The notes under the pieces were generated by a model. The model was not told the origin of the DNA and did no database searches. It saw only the letters and a program-made list of their open reading frames with translations. A DNA stretch of 64,000 bases from VXYL01 sp965199945 (lineage in GTDB: Bacteria > Pseudomonadota > Gammaproteobacteria > Pseudomonadales > Azotimanducaceae). The translations under genes were made by a program, and so were the position numbers. The stretch spans positions 2,604,001 through 2,668,000 of the forward strand of contig OZ241354.1 of the NCBI GenBank assembly GCA_965199945.1, written 5' to 3'. Positions 16,430 through 24,413 of this stretch are shown here, one piece after another; position 1 is the stretch's first letter, and each line of letters starts with the position of its first letter.

Positions 16430-17887
16430 TCAAAACACCGCCGGCAGAATCTGGAAGTAGAGGTAGAACAGGCACAACGCGAGCATCACCAGCAAGACTG
16501 CCCACATGCACCAGGAGACCCAGTTCCCCGGCTTCACGCGGGCGTCCATGCGCGTGCGCTGCATGTAGAGCGTCACCAGCGCCTGCACCGGCAGCATGAA
16601 GGCGCCGAACGTGGCACCGAACAGGATCAGCACGATTGGGCTTTGGTACGCCGAATAGATCGCCGCGCTCACCAGCGGCATGACGATGATGTAGCCCTTG
16701 ATCCAGCGCTGCCGCAGCGCCAGGTTCTGGCGCGGGATGAAGCCGAACGTCACCAGCAGATCGGGGAACGAGCGCGACCCAGCCCCGAGCCCGGAAAGGG
16801 TGGTGGAGAACAGGATGAAGAAGGCGCCGATCATGAACAGCCAGAAGGCGCCTTGGCCGAGCGTCACCGTGTACATGTTGGCCAGCACCGAGACCGTCTC
16901 CTGGCCTTCCGGCGCCATGCCGAGCCGATGCAGCACGCCGGCGCCGAGGAAATAGAACGCGAGCGTGGCGCAGGTGAGCACCGCGAGCGTCACCCACACG
17001 TCCGTCTGCACCACGCGAATCCAGCCCTTGGCGCGCGCCGTCCAGCCGGCGTCGTTCGGGTCGCCGCCGACGAAGCTGGGGTAGCCCTTCTCCACGCACC
17101 AGTAGGTATAGGCGGCGATTTCGCTGGACGCCACGCCGGTGGCGCCGTACATGCCGATGGCGAGCGCCAAGTGTTCCAGCGGAAAGTCGAAGCGCAGGCC
17201 GGAAGCGATGTCGTCGAGGGTGGCGCGGTACTCCGTGGTCTGCATCAGGATGGCGCAGGCGATGGTGATGAACGTGAACGTCACCACCATCGCCACGAGC
17301 ACCTTCTCGATGCGCCCGTACTTGCCCGTCCACAGCAGCAGCATGACGATGCCAGCGGCCAGCAGCGTCGCCCAGCCGCCGCCGAACTCCGGCGCCAGCG
17401 GCTCGATCAAGCGGGAAAGCGCCTGGCCAGCGCCGCCGATGATGCCGCCGGACGTCAACAGCCCAGGCACGAAGCCAGCCAGCCCCAGCCAGATCGGCCA
17501 ACTGATCGGTTCCATCTGCCGCGCCGGTTTGGATGCCTTGCCCGGCCTGTCGAGGCGCAGCAGGCGCTTGGTCCCGCGGATCAACGGCGGCGGGCGGAAC
17601 TTGCCCGGCATCCGGTTGAGCGCCCGCAAGTAGGTGTCGCCGGTGGTGATGACGTAGCGCGCCAGCTCGGCCTGAATCAGCGACTTCAGCCAGCACGAAA
17701 GCAGCACCCACCACAGCAGCACGAAGCCGGCGCGGGCGCCGAGGCCGGCGGTGAGCAGGATCTCCCCGGAACCGACGATGGAACCGGAGACCACGATGCC
17801 CGGCCCCAAGCTCTTCAGCCGTCCCAGAACGGAGGTTGGCGGCGCGCGGGTGCGCCCGGGCTGGATGGTGTAGGGGTCGTCGCGCAC
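16430..17887 (-). CDS. Nramp-related transporter without canonical metal motifs
   Basis: A 485-residue integral membrane protein with about 11 hydrophobic segments and the Nramp fold pattern (LGPGIVVSGSIVGSGEILL in TM1, QAELARYVITTGD in TM3). True Mn/Fe transporters have Asp-Pro-Gly-Asn in TM1 and Met-Pro-His in TM6. Here TM1 reads IVGSGE and the TM6 region reads GATGVASSEIAAY, so the classical metal ligands are missing. Nramp-related clades with this change exist and may carry Mg2+ or another substrate. The start is GTG at 17887. A strong hairpin lies upstream, between it and the rubredoxin gene. Confidence 0.85.
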   Translation of the reverse strand: MRDDPYTIQPGRTRAPPTSVLGRLKSLGPGIVVSGSIVGSGEILLTAGLGARAGFVLLWWVLLSCWLKSLIQAELARYVITTGDTYLRALNRMPGKFRPPPLIRGTKRLLRLDRPGKASKPARQMEPISWPIWLGLAGFVPGLLTSGGIIGGAGQALSRLIEPLAPEFGGGWATLLAAGIVMLLLWTGKYGRIEKVLVAMVVTFTFITIACAILMQTTEYRATLDDIASGLRFDFPLEHLALAIGMYGATGVASSEIAAYTYWCVEKGYPSFVGGDPNDAGWTARAKGWIRVVQTDVWVTLAVLTCATLAFYFLGAGVLHRLGMAPEGQETVSVLANMYTVTLGQGAFWLFMIGAFFILFSTTLSGLGAGSRSFPDLLVTFGFIPRQNLALRQRWIKGYIIVMPLVSAAIYSAYQSPIVLILFGATFGAFMLPVQALVTLYMQRTRMDARVKPGNWVSWCMWAVLLVMLALCLFYLYFQILPAVF

Positions 17888-17941
17888 TGCCTTTCGCCTC
17901 TTCTTCGGGTTCGCCTTTCTTGGGGTTCTCGGCTCTTGAGG

Positions 17942-17973
17942 CTCGGTGCCGTTTCGAGCGGTTCGGCACCGAG
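17942..17973 (-). terminator. hairpin between rubredoxin and the Nramp-related gene
   Basis: The arms ctcggtgccg (17942-17951) and cggcaccgag (17964-17973) are perfect 10-bp complements with a 12-base loop. It lies about 30 bp after the rubredoxin stop and about 55 bp before the transporter start, on the strand both genes use. No U tract follows, so it may be a Rho-assisted terminator, an attenuator or an operator rather than a simple terminator. Confidence 0.45.
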
Positions 17974-18004
17974 AGACGCTGGGCGCGGCGCGTCTAGGCG
18001 GCGG

Positions 18005-18169
18005 CTACATCTCCACCATGTCGAAATCCGATTTCGGCGTCGCGCACTCCGGGCACACCCAGTCCTCCGGGACGTCTTCCCAGCGCGTTCCCGGCGCGAT
18101 GCCCTCGTCCGGCAATCCCTCCGCCTCGTCGTAGATGAAGCCGCACGTCAAGCACTGCCATTTCTTCAT
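18005..18169 (-). CDS. rubredoxin
   Basis: A 54-residue rubredoxin. The two iron-binding pairs are WQCLTCGFIYDEAEG near the N-terminus and DWVCPECATPKSDF near the C-terminus, giving a one-iron Cys4 site. It transfers single electrons in the cytoplasm, for instance to alkane hydroxylases or to oxygen- and peroxide-reducing enzymes. The start ATG follows aaggaggg closely. Its promoter region is shared with the divergent secreted protein gene at 18243. Confidence 0.96.
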   Translation of the reverse strand: MKKWQCLTCGFIYDEAEGLPDEGIAPGTRWEDVPEDWVCPECATPKSDFDMVEM

Positions 18170-18242
18170 GCTCCCTCCTTCGTCATGCTCCCAAGCGTGG
18201 CCGGGCGGGTGGTCCCATGAGCCACGGCGCAATGGTGTTAAG

Positions 18243-21161
18243 ATGCCAGATTGCGCTTTTGCAAGTTGCGCTATTTTGTTCCGTTCCCCTCGCCAAGGCA
18301 TCGGAAGGCTGCGCCGCTGGTTTGCGGCGCCGCTCGTCGGCTTTCTTTGCGGGCTCCTCGCGGCGCCTGGTTTCGGCGCCGACGGCCCGGCCGGCATGGC
18401 CGTGTTCGGCAGCTTCTCCACGTTGGCCCTTGCCGAACGCGAGCGGACGCGGTTGAACGCCGAGCTCGGCCTGCAATTGCGCATCGTGACGGTTCCGGCG
18501 GGAACCCTGCCCCTGCACCGCATTGCGTCGCCCGTGCTTGCGGAGGCCGAGGCGCGCCGTGCGATCGATGCGGCCAAGGCCAAAGGGCACGATGCCTGGT
18601 TTCTGGCCGCCGCACCCGAAGAACCCTTGATCCCAGCGCGGCCGCGTGAAGCCGAACGCGACGACGCGCCGCCGACAGAGCCCCTCATGCTCGCCGAGGA
18701 ACCGCCCGCCGGCGCCGAGCCGGACGTGCGGGAAGACGCGCCGGATGTGTGGACGCCCGAGGCGGCGATCGTGCCGCTCGCTCCAGCGCCGGTCGCCGAC
18801 GACGATGCCGTCTCCATCGTCGTGGCCACGCGCATCGACAACCCGAACATCGTCGTGGACGGGCGCGTGGACGAGGCCGCTTGGCAGGATGCGCCGGCCT
18901 ACGACAACATGCGCGTGATGGAGCCGGAGACGCTTGAAGAACCCACCTACGCCACCGCCTCGCGCTTCATCTACACCAGCGACGGGCTGTACGTCTCGGC
19001 GGTGATGGAGCAGCCGCCGGAAACCTTGGTGGCGCGGCTCTCGTCGCGCGACCAGTACATCAACCGCGACGGCTACGGGATCACCTTGGACACCTCCGGC
19101 GAGGGGCTGTACGGCTACTGGTTCAGCGTCAGCCTGGGCGGTTCGGTGGCGGACGGCAAGGTCGCCCCGGAGCGCAACTTCAGCAACCAGTGGGACGGCC
19201 CCTGGCGCGGCGCGTCGGCGACGACGGCGGACGGCTGGAGCGTCGAGATGTTCCTGCCGTGGTCGATGATGTCCATGCCCCAGTCCGGCCCGGAACGCAG
19301 GCTCGGCTTCTGGGTGAACCGCAAGGTTGCGCACATGGACGAGCGCTACAGCTGGCCGGTGCTGCCGTTCACCGCGCCGCGCTTCATGTCCGCGCTCAAG
19401 CCGATGGCGTTGCAGGAAGTGCGCCCAGCCAAGCAGTGGGCGGTCTTCCCCTATGCCTCGGCGCTGGCCGACGGCATCTACGAGGAGCAGTACGGCAATG
19501 TCGGCGTGGACGTCGTGTGGCGCCCCTCCACGAACATGCAGCTGACGGCGGCGCTGAACCCGGATTTCGGCGCCGTGGAATCGGACGACGTGGTGGTGAA
19601 TCTCACTGCCTTCGAGACGTTCTTCCCGGAGAAGCGCTTGTTCTTCCTGGAAGGCATTGAAGTCTTCGTCACGTCGCCGCGCTCCAATCCGCAGTCCTCC
19701 TCCAGCGGCCCGCAGGGGCAGGGTGCGCGGCGTTCGCCGCAGACCTTCTTCCGCGAGCCGACGACGCTGCTCAACACGCGGCGCATCGGCGGCGCCCCGC
19801 GCCACGTCGAGGTGCCTGACGACTGGGACATCCCCGGCGTCGAACTCAGCCGCCCGACGGACCTGCTCGGCGCGGCGAAACTGGTGGGCCAGTCCGGCGG
19901 CACCCGCTACGGCCTGCTCGGCGCCTTCGAGGACGAGGTGAAGCTACGCGGAGAACACGGCGGCAGCGACCAGATCTTCTCCGCCGACGGGCGCAACTTC
20001 GGCGCGGCGCGGATTCTCTACGAACAGAGTTCCGGCGGCAGCCGGCGCGGCATCGGCTACATGGGCACGCTGGTGGACAAGGGCTACGACACGGCGCTGG
20101 TGCATGGCGTGGACACCCACTGGCTGGGCGCCGGCGGCAAGGTGCAGTGGGACACCCAGCTCATCGCCAGCGAGGTGGACGACGTGCGCGGCTACGGCGT
20201 CTACACGGACATCGCCTTCTCGCCCCGCACCGGCACCTTCGGGCGCTGCTCGCTGGACTACCTCGACGCCGATCTGAACGTCGGCGACTTCGGCTTCGTG
20301 CGGCGCACGGACTTGGCCGGCGCCGTCTGCGGCATCTTCCAGACCTTCTCGCGCGATCTGCCGGGCGGCCTGCGCACCATCCGCACCTCGCTCTTCGCCA
20401 GCTACGAAGAGAACACCGACGGCCTGGCGACCCGCGCCGGCATGTTCGCCGGCACCGGCTTCACCTTCCGCAACAATTCGCAACTGCGGGTGATGCTGAA
20501 CTACTTCCCCAAGCGCTGGGACGATCTGAACAGCCGCGGCGAGGGTGCGTTCCGCGTCACCGACCGGTTCTTCGCCCAGGCCCAGTTCGGCACCGACTCC
20601 TCGAAGCCCTTCGCCCTCTCCGTGGCGCTCGGCGTGGACGGCGAGGAGCAGGGCGGCGACGCGCTGCTCTTCGACACCGGCTTCACCTACACGCCGTTCC
20701 ACCGCTTCTCGGTGGACTTCGACGTGCGCTACAAGGAGCGCGACGGCTGGCTCGTCTACCGTGGCGACCGCCTGTTCACCACCTACCGCGCCGACGACGT
20801 GCAGCCGCGCATCGCCGTGGACCTCTTCCTCACCGCCCGCCAGCAACTGCGCCTGACGATGCAGTGGGCCGGCATCAAGGCAGAGCAGCTGGAGTTCCTG
20901 GAAATCCCCGAAGGCGGCGGCGAACTGCGCCTGCGCGACGCCCCCCTCGAATCCGAGAACTTCGCCATCTCCCGCCTAGTGGCCCAACTCCGCTACCGCT
21001 GGGAAATCGGCCCCCTCTCCGACCTGTTCGTCGTCTACACCCGCGGCGGCAACCTGCCGGACCGCGTGGACGACAACTTCAACGACCTCTTCCTGGACGC
21101 GATAGACGAACCGATCGTGGACGTGCTCATCGTGAAGCTGCGGTATCGGTTCGGGTCGTAG
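18243..21161 (+). CDS. secreted SPOR/CBM9-like/DUF5916 outer-membrane-type protein
   Basis: A 972-residue protein. An export signal ends near residue 45 (WFAAPLVGFLCGLLAAPGFGA). Residues about 50-120 (MAVFGSFSTLALAERERTRL to HDAWFLAAA) look like a SPOR domain. A Pro/Ala/Glu linker follows, then a CBM9-like domain (VVDGRVDEAAWQDAP, about 202-216) and a long Tyr/Phe/Asp-rich beta region of the DUF5916 type, ending in alternating aromatic strands like an outer-membrane barrel. The start is uncertain: ATG 18243 has no good ribosome site, and a TTG lies at 18276. A 7-bp inverted repeat, gcgcaat/attgcgc (18227-18256), spans the proposed start. Confidence 0.8.
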   Translation: MPDCAFASCAILFRSPRQGIGRLRRWFAAPLVGFLCGLLAAPGFGADGPAGMAVFGSFSTLALAERERTRLNAELGLQLRIVTVPAGTLPLHRIASPVLAEAEARRAIDAAKAKGHDAWFLAAAPEEPLIPARPREAERDDAPPTEPLMLAEEPPAGAEPDVREDAPDVWTPEAAIVPLAPAPVADDDAVSIVVATRIDNPNIVVDGRVDEAAWQDAPAYDNMRVMEPETLEEPTYATASRFIYTSDGLYVSAVMEQPPETLVARLSSRDQYINRDGYGITLDTSGEGLYGYWFSVSLGGSVADGKVAPERNFSNQWDGPWRGASATTADGWSVEMFLPWSMMSMPQSGPERRLGFWVNRKVAHMDERYSWPVLPFTAPRFMSALKPMALQEVRPAKQWAVFPYASALADGIYEEQYGNVGVDVVWRPSTNMQLTAALNPDFGAVESDDVVVNLTAFETFFPEKRLFFLEGIEVFVTSPRSNPQSSSSGPQGQGARRSPQTFFREPTTLLNTRRIGGAPRHVEVPDDWDIPGVELSRPTDLLGAAKLVGQSGGTRYGLLGAFEDEVKLRGEHGGSDQIFSADGRNFGAARILYEQSSGGSRRGIGYMGTLVDKGYDTALVHGVDTHWLGAGGKVQWDTQLIASEVDDVRGYGVYTDIAFSPRTGTFGRCSLDYLDADLNVGDFGFVRRTDLAGAVCGIFQTFSRDLPGGLRTIRTSLFASYEENTDGLATRAGMFAGTGFTFRNNSQLRVMLNYFPKRWDDLNSRGEGAFRVTDRFFAQAQFGTDSSKPFALSVALGVDGEEQGGDALLFDTGFTYTPFHRFSVDFDVRYKERDGWLVYRGDRLFTTYRADDVQPRIAVDLFLTARQQLRLTMQWAGIKAEQLEFLEIPEGGGELRLRDAPLESENFAISRLVAQLRYRWEIGPLSDLFVVYTRGGNLPDRVDDNFNDLFLDAIDEPIVDVLIVKLRYRFGS

Positions 21162-21162
21162 G

Positions 21163-22506
21163 GTGTCCGCGGCTGGGCTTCAACGGTTCTTTGACGGCTT
21201 AACGCCGCGGCTCGAAACTGCGCGAATGCTCGAGCACGAGTTGGATCGCCAACTCGCCCGTCCCTTCAACGCCCTCGACTACCTCCGCACCGACGAACTT
21301 GGGATCTCCCGCGTCGTCGCCGACCTCCTTAACCCCCAAGGCAAGCACTGCCAAGGTGCGATGTTCCTGAAGCTCCTGCTCGACAGATTGGGCTTCGACG
21401 TTCCGGATCGACTAGATGCAGCCCGCGTTGTCGTGGAAAAGGCGATCAAGGGCGATCGACGCCTTGATGTCTGGGTTGACATCAACGGCCAGTACTGCCT
21501 CGCAATAGAAAACAAGCCTTACGCCGGAGACCAGCCCAATCAGGTTAAGGACTACCTCGATTGGCTCAAGAGCGAATACCAGCAGAAGTTCATGCTGATC
21601 TACCTGTCTCCCAAAGGGGAGCCTCCCTCTGCCGGCAGTGTCGAGCCCGCGTTCTTGAGCGAGCTTGGCCGGACGTTGGAACGGGACGATTTCTTCAGGA
21701 TAATGCCCTACCACAGGATTCAAGACAGCGATGACGAGGAGGACGTCTGGGAGGACGAGTTCGACCGCTGCCGCTTGGGATTCTCCCTTGCGGATTGGTT
21801 GGCAGATGGTCGCAGGAACTGCGACGTGGAGCGGCTGCGCTGGTTCCTGCGCGAAGCCGAGACCTTCGCAACGAGAGCGATTGGAGGACATGCCGTGGGA
21901 GATAACGAAGCTAGCGCACTGAAAGAGTTCCTCTTCTCTGACGAGAAGAACTGGGAGAGTGCGATCCGAATCGAAAGATCTTTGCCAGGGATCAAGCAGG
22001 ATGTGATTGAGGAGTTCTTGACGAGGATTTGGCAAACTTGGCCAAAAGACAGAAGTGTCTATCCCGACGACATGACATGCTATATACGTTGCCGGCGAAA
22101 GAGGGGCAGCTGGCTCCGCATGTACAGGGAGAGCTGGAAGTCGGCGAGCGATTTTGACTCTGGGCGAATACAAGACCAAAACACGCAACTACGACTGGAA
22201 TCAACTCTGTCTTGGTGGTATATAGGCATCTGTTCCAGGACCTTGCCTGAAGAGGCGGTGACTGAGTTGAAGGCCGAACTTCCCCCGGGGGAAAGGACGC
22301 GCGGCGGCCGCCACTGGATCTGGTGGCAGTGGATAGACAAGAGATACCGGAATTGGGACGATCTCATCCCACTGTTGCGTCGCGAGTGCAACGGAGAGGG
22401 TGGCGAGGAGGGCCGCAAGGTACTGGAGTACTTCGTTGAGAAATTTGCCGAGATCGCAAAAGTGGCGATTCCGATAATCGACAAATACGAAAGACCCGAC
22501 GACTGA
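21163..22506 (+). CDS. PD-(D/E)XK nuclease-superfamily protein
   Basis: A 447-residue protein starting at GTG 21163, one base after the preceding stop. The N-terminal motif DYLRTDELGISRVVADLLNP, then RRLDVWVDINGQYCLAIENKPYAGDQPNQVKDYLDW (about residues 100-135), gives the Asp and Glu-x-Lys of a PD-(D/E)XK core of the PDDEXK_4 type. The rest (about 200-447) is Trp- and Arg-rich. Its second half is less GC-rich than its surroundings and holds rare tatata runs, which suggests transfer. It precedes an AAA ATPase by about 90 bp on the same strand. It could be a nuclease of a defence system. Confidence 0.8.
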   Translation: MSAAGLQRFFDGLTPRLETARMLEHELDRQLARPFNALDYLRTDELGISRVVADLLNPQGKHCQGAMFLKLLLDRLGFDVPDRLDAARVVVEKAIKGDRRLDVWVDINGQYCLAIENKPYAGDQPNQVKDYLDWLKSEYQQKFMLIYLSPKGEPPSAGSVEPAFLSELGRTLERDDFFRIMPYHRIQDSDDEEDVWEDEFDRCRLGFSLADWLADGRRNCDVERLRWFLREAETFATRAIGGHAVGDNEASALKEFLFSDEKNWESAIRIERSLPGIKQDVIEEFLTRIWQTWPKDRSVYPDDMTCYIRCRRKRGSWLRMYRESWKSASDFDSGRIQDQNTQLRLESTLSWWYIGICSRTLPEEAVTELKAELPPGERTRGGRHWIWWQWIDKRYRNWDDLIPLLRRECNGEGGEEGRKVLEYFVEKFAEIAKVAIPIIDKYERPDD

Positions 22507-22595
22507 CATCGTAAGGATCGATCTGAATGTGCGCGACGCGGCACCGGCGGGTTTTCCGAGGGCGCAAACCGTCGGGACGCCGACGGAGACCTCCA

Positions 22596-23723
22596 ATGCT
22601 GACCCGCCTATACGCTGACAACTACAAGTGTCTCGTCGATTTCGAGTTGCGCTTCGGCGATGCGACGCTGCTCCTCGGCACGAACGGGACTGGGAAGAGC
22701 TCGGTACTGGATGTCGTCTATCGGCTGAAGCAGCTTCTCGTCGGTGGCCGGCAAGTCGGCGACCCGGAGGCATTTCCTGGGAACACGCTCGCGCTCTGCG
22801 ACCGGCGGGACGTACAGACAATCGCCTTGGACGTCGAACTCGCTGGGGAGCCGTTCGAGTACAAGCTGGAAATCGAACATGAGCGCGACACCGAGCGGGC
22901 CCGTATTCGGTGCGAGTCGCTGGCGGCGAGTGGCCGTGCGCTCTTCCACTGTTCGCGTGGCGAGGCGCAACTGTACAAGGACGACCACTCTGAAGGCCCG
23001 CGCTTGTCGGTGGACTGGGCGGAGTCGTTTCTAGGGCGCGTGTCGGCTGGCCGAAGCAACAAGCGCTTGACGCGGTTCATGGACTTCATGGAACGGCTGG
23101 TGATCTGCCGGCTGCACCCTGCTGGGTTCGCCCCGAACGCGAGCAGTGAGAGCACAGTGCTGACGCGCGACGGGTGCAACTTCGCGGCGTGGTATCGGCA
23201 CCTAGTGCAGGAACACACCGAACAGACCGTGGAAATCGTCGCCGCGCTGCGGACGGTGATCGACGGCTTCCGCGGCTTGCGCATGGAAAGAGCTGGCTTG
23301 GACACGCGGACGATGCTGGTCGAGTTCGTCGGCGACGACGGCGACTACTCGCTGCAACTCGACAAGGTGTCGGATGGCGAACGCATCCTGCTGGTCCTCT
23401 ACACGCTGCTCGGCTTGGCGGCGGCCCAACCCTTCACACTGCTTATCGACGAACCGGACAACTTCCTGGCCCTGCCGGAAATCCAGCCTTGGCTGATCGC
23501 GCTCTCCGACGCCTGCGACGATTCGGAGCATCAGGCAGTGATTTGCTCGCACCATCCCGAGTTGATCGACTACTGGGGCGCGGAAAAGGGCTTGCTGCTC
23601 GAGCGCGCGAACGGTGGCGCAACGACAGTCCGCGCGGCATCGAGTTTGGAGACGGGAGACGGACTGCGACTCTCCGAACGAATTGCGAGGGGCTGGATCG
23701 AGGCCGCAGAAGATGCGCCATGA
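22596..23723 (+). CDS. AAA-family ATPase, module B
   Basis: A 375-residue ABC-type ATPase. LLGTNGTGKSSVLD near 27-40 is Walker A, DKVSDGERILLVLYTLLG near 256-273 is the signature region, and FTLLIDEPDNFLALPEI near 280-296 is Walker B. VICSHHPELIDYWG near 316-329 is the switch His region. The ATG at 22596 begins the usual MLTRLYADNYKCL start. A longer frame from 22527 is Arg-rich and unlikely. Its stop overlaps the start of a truncated TOPRIM-like gene, so an intact ancestor had the same ATPase + effector layout as modules A and C. Confidence 0.88.
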   Translation: MLTRLYADNYKCLVDFELRFGDATLLLGTNGTGKSSVLDVVYRLKQLLVGGRQVGDPEAFPGNTLALCDRRDVQTIALDVELAGEPFEYKLEIEHERDTERARIRCESLAASGRALFHCSRGEAQLYKDDHSEGPRLSVDWAESFLGRVSAGRSNKRLTRFMDFMERLVICRLHPAGFAPNASSESTVLTRDGCNFAAWYRHLVQEHTEQTVEIVAALRTVIDGFRGLRMERAGLDTRTMLVEFVGDDGDYSLQLDKVSDGERILLVLYTLLGLAAAQPFTLLIDEPDNFLALPEIQPWLIALSDACDDSEHQAVICSHHPELIDYWGAEKGLLLERANGGATTVRAASSLETGDGLRLSERIARGWIEAAEDAP

Positions 23724-23884
23724 GGCGGGTCGGCACCGTGCTGCTCTGCGAGGACTCGCAGCACGAGGCGTTTGTTCGACGATTCCTCAAGAAGCGTCGG
23801 CTGGTCACCGCCCGTGAATCGCCGCCAGCGTGTCGTCTCGAAACCTTCTCCACGAGGCCAGCTGCGTCACCGGGCCGTCGATAG
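23720..23884 (+). pseudogene. truncated TOPRIM-like effector of module B
   Basis: A 54-codon frame coupled to the ATPase by a four-base overlap. The first 32 codons read like the N-terminus of an OLD/DUF4276-type TOPRIM protein: VGTVLLCEDSQHEAFVRRFLKKR, with the conserved Glu-Asp. Similarity ends near 23810, exactly where the stop of the convergent gene lies (23805-23807). The remaining codons are antisense to that gene. An intact partner would be about 200 residues long with a later Asp-x-Asp site, which is missing. A recombination or deletion that joined two modules tail to tail explains this best. Confidence 0.65.
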
Positions 23885-24413
23885 AGAGATCGGCTAGGAG
23901 CCGCTGGCGGAAGCGGGAGAAGTCGCGCTCGATCCTCTTTCGTCGGCGGCCGGTTGCTTCACTGGCCGCCAAGAAGGCGTTGGCGAGGATGTCTTTCGGC
24001 GTCGCCCGGCGCTCGGCTTCGCGCGCTGTCGGCAGGTTCAGCGGAACGCGCCCGTTCGGCCGGCCCACGACCTTGCGGATGGCTGCTTCGTCCAAGAGCA
24101 GCCATGCTTCGGTCATGCGCACTGGCACCACGCCCACCCAAGGCGCGGTGACGCGGGCCTCTTCGACAGCATCTGCAATCTCTTGGAATCTCGCCTCCGC
24201 GCCGGCGCTGTTGGCGTCACGATGCACGAAGAGCACATCCACCTGATTCGCGGACGCCTGTAGTCCTGTCCGTATCCTCTCTGCCAACGGACTGTTGTAG
24301 AACCACATCTCTCCTTCAACCGTCGTGTCGTCGCAGTTCTCGATGAACAGTCGTTCAATGTGTGGAATCAGTCCTGCGTCCGAACGGCCTTCGCAGGCGA
24401 GGAGGAATCTCAT
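23805..24413 (-). CDS. DUF4276-like TOPRIM protein, partner of module C
   Basis: A 202-residue protein. FLLACEGRSDAGLIPHIERL gives the first Glu of a TOPRIM-like fold, VDVLFVHRDANSAGAE near 76-91 the Asp-rich metal site, and VPVRMTEAWLLLD near 117-129 the Glu-Ala-Trp motif of DUF4276. The C-terminus is Arg-rich (RRRKRIERDFSRFRQRL). Its ATG overlaps the upstream ATPase stop (ATGA), so both are made together. It likely acts as the Mg2+-dependent effector of the ATPase. Longer starts up to 24560 run inside the ATPase gene and are rejected. Confidence 0.8.
   Translation of the reverse strand: MRFLLACEGRSDAGLIPHIERLFIENCDDTTVEGEMWFYNSPLAERIRTGLQASANQVDVLFVHRDANSAGAEARFQEIADAVEEARVTAPWVGVVPVRMTEAWLLLDEAAIRKVVGRPNGRVPLNLPTAREAERRATPKDILANAFLAASEATGRRRKRIERDFSRFRQRLLADLSIDGPVTQLASWRRFRDDTLAAIHGR

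Noticed and set aside
22527..22595. Extended N-terminus of the module B ATPase
   Set aside because: The 23 extra residues are Arg/Pro-rich, and the family start MLTRLYADNYKCL begins at 22596.
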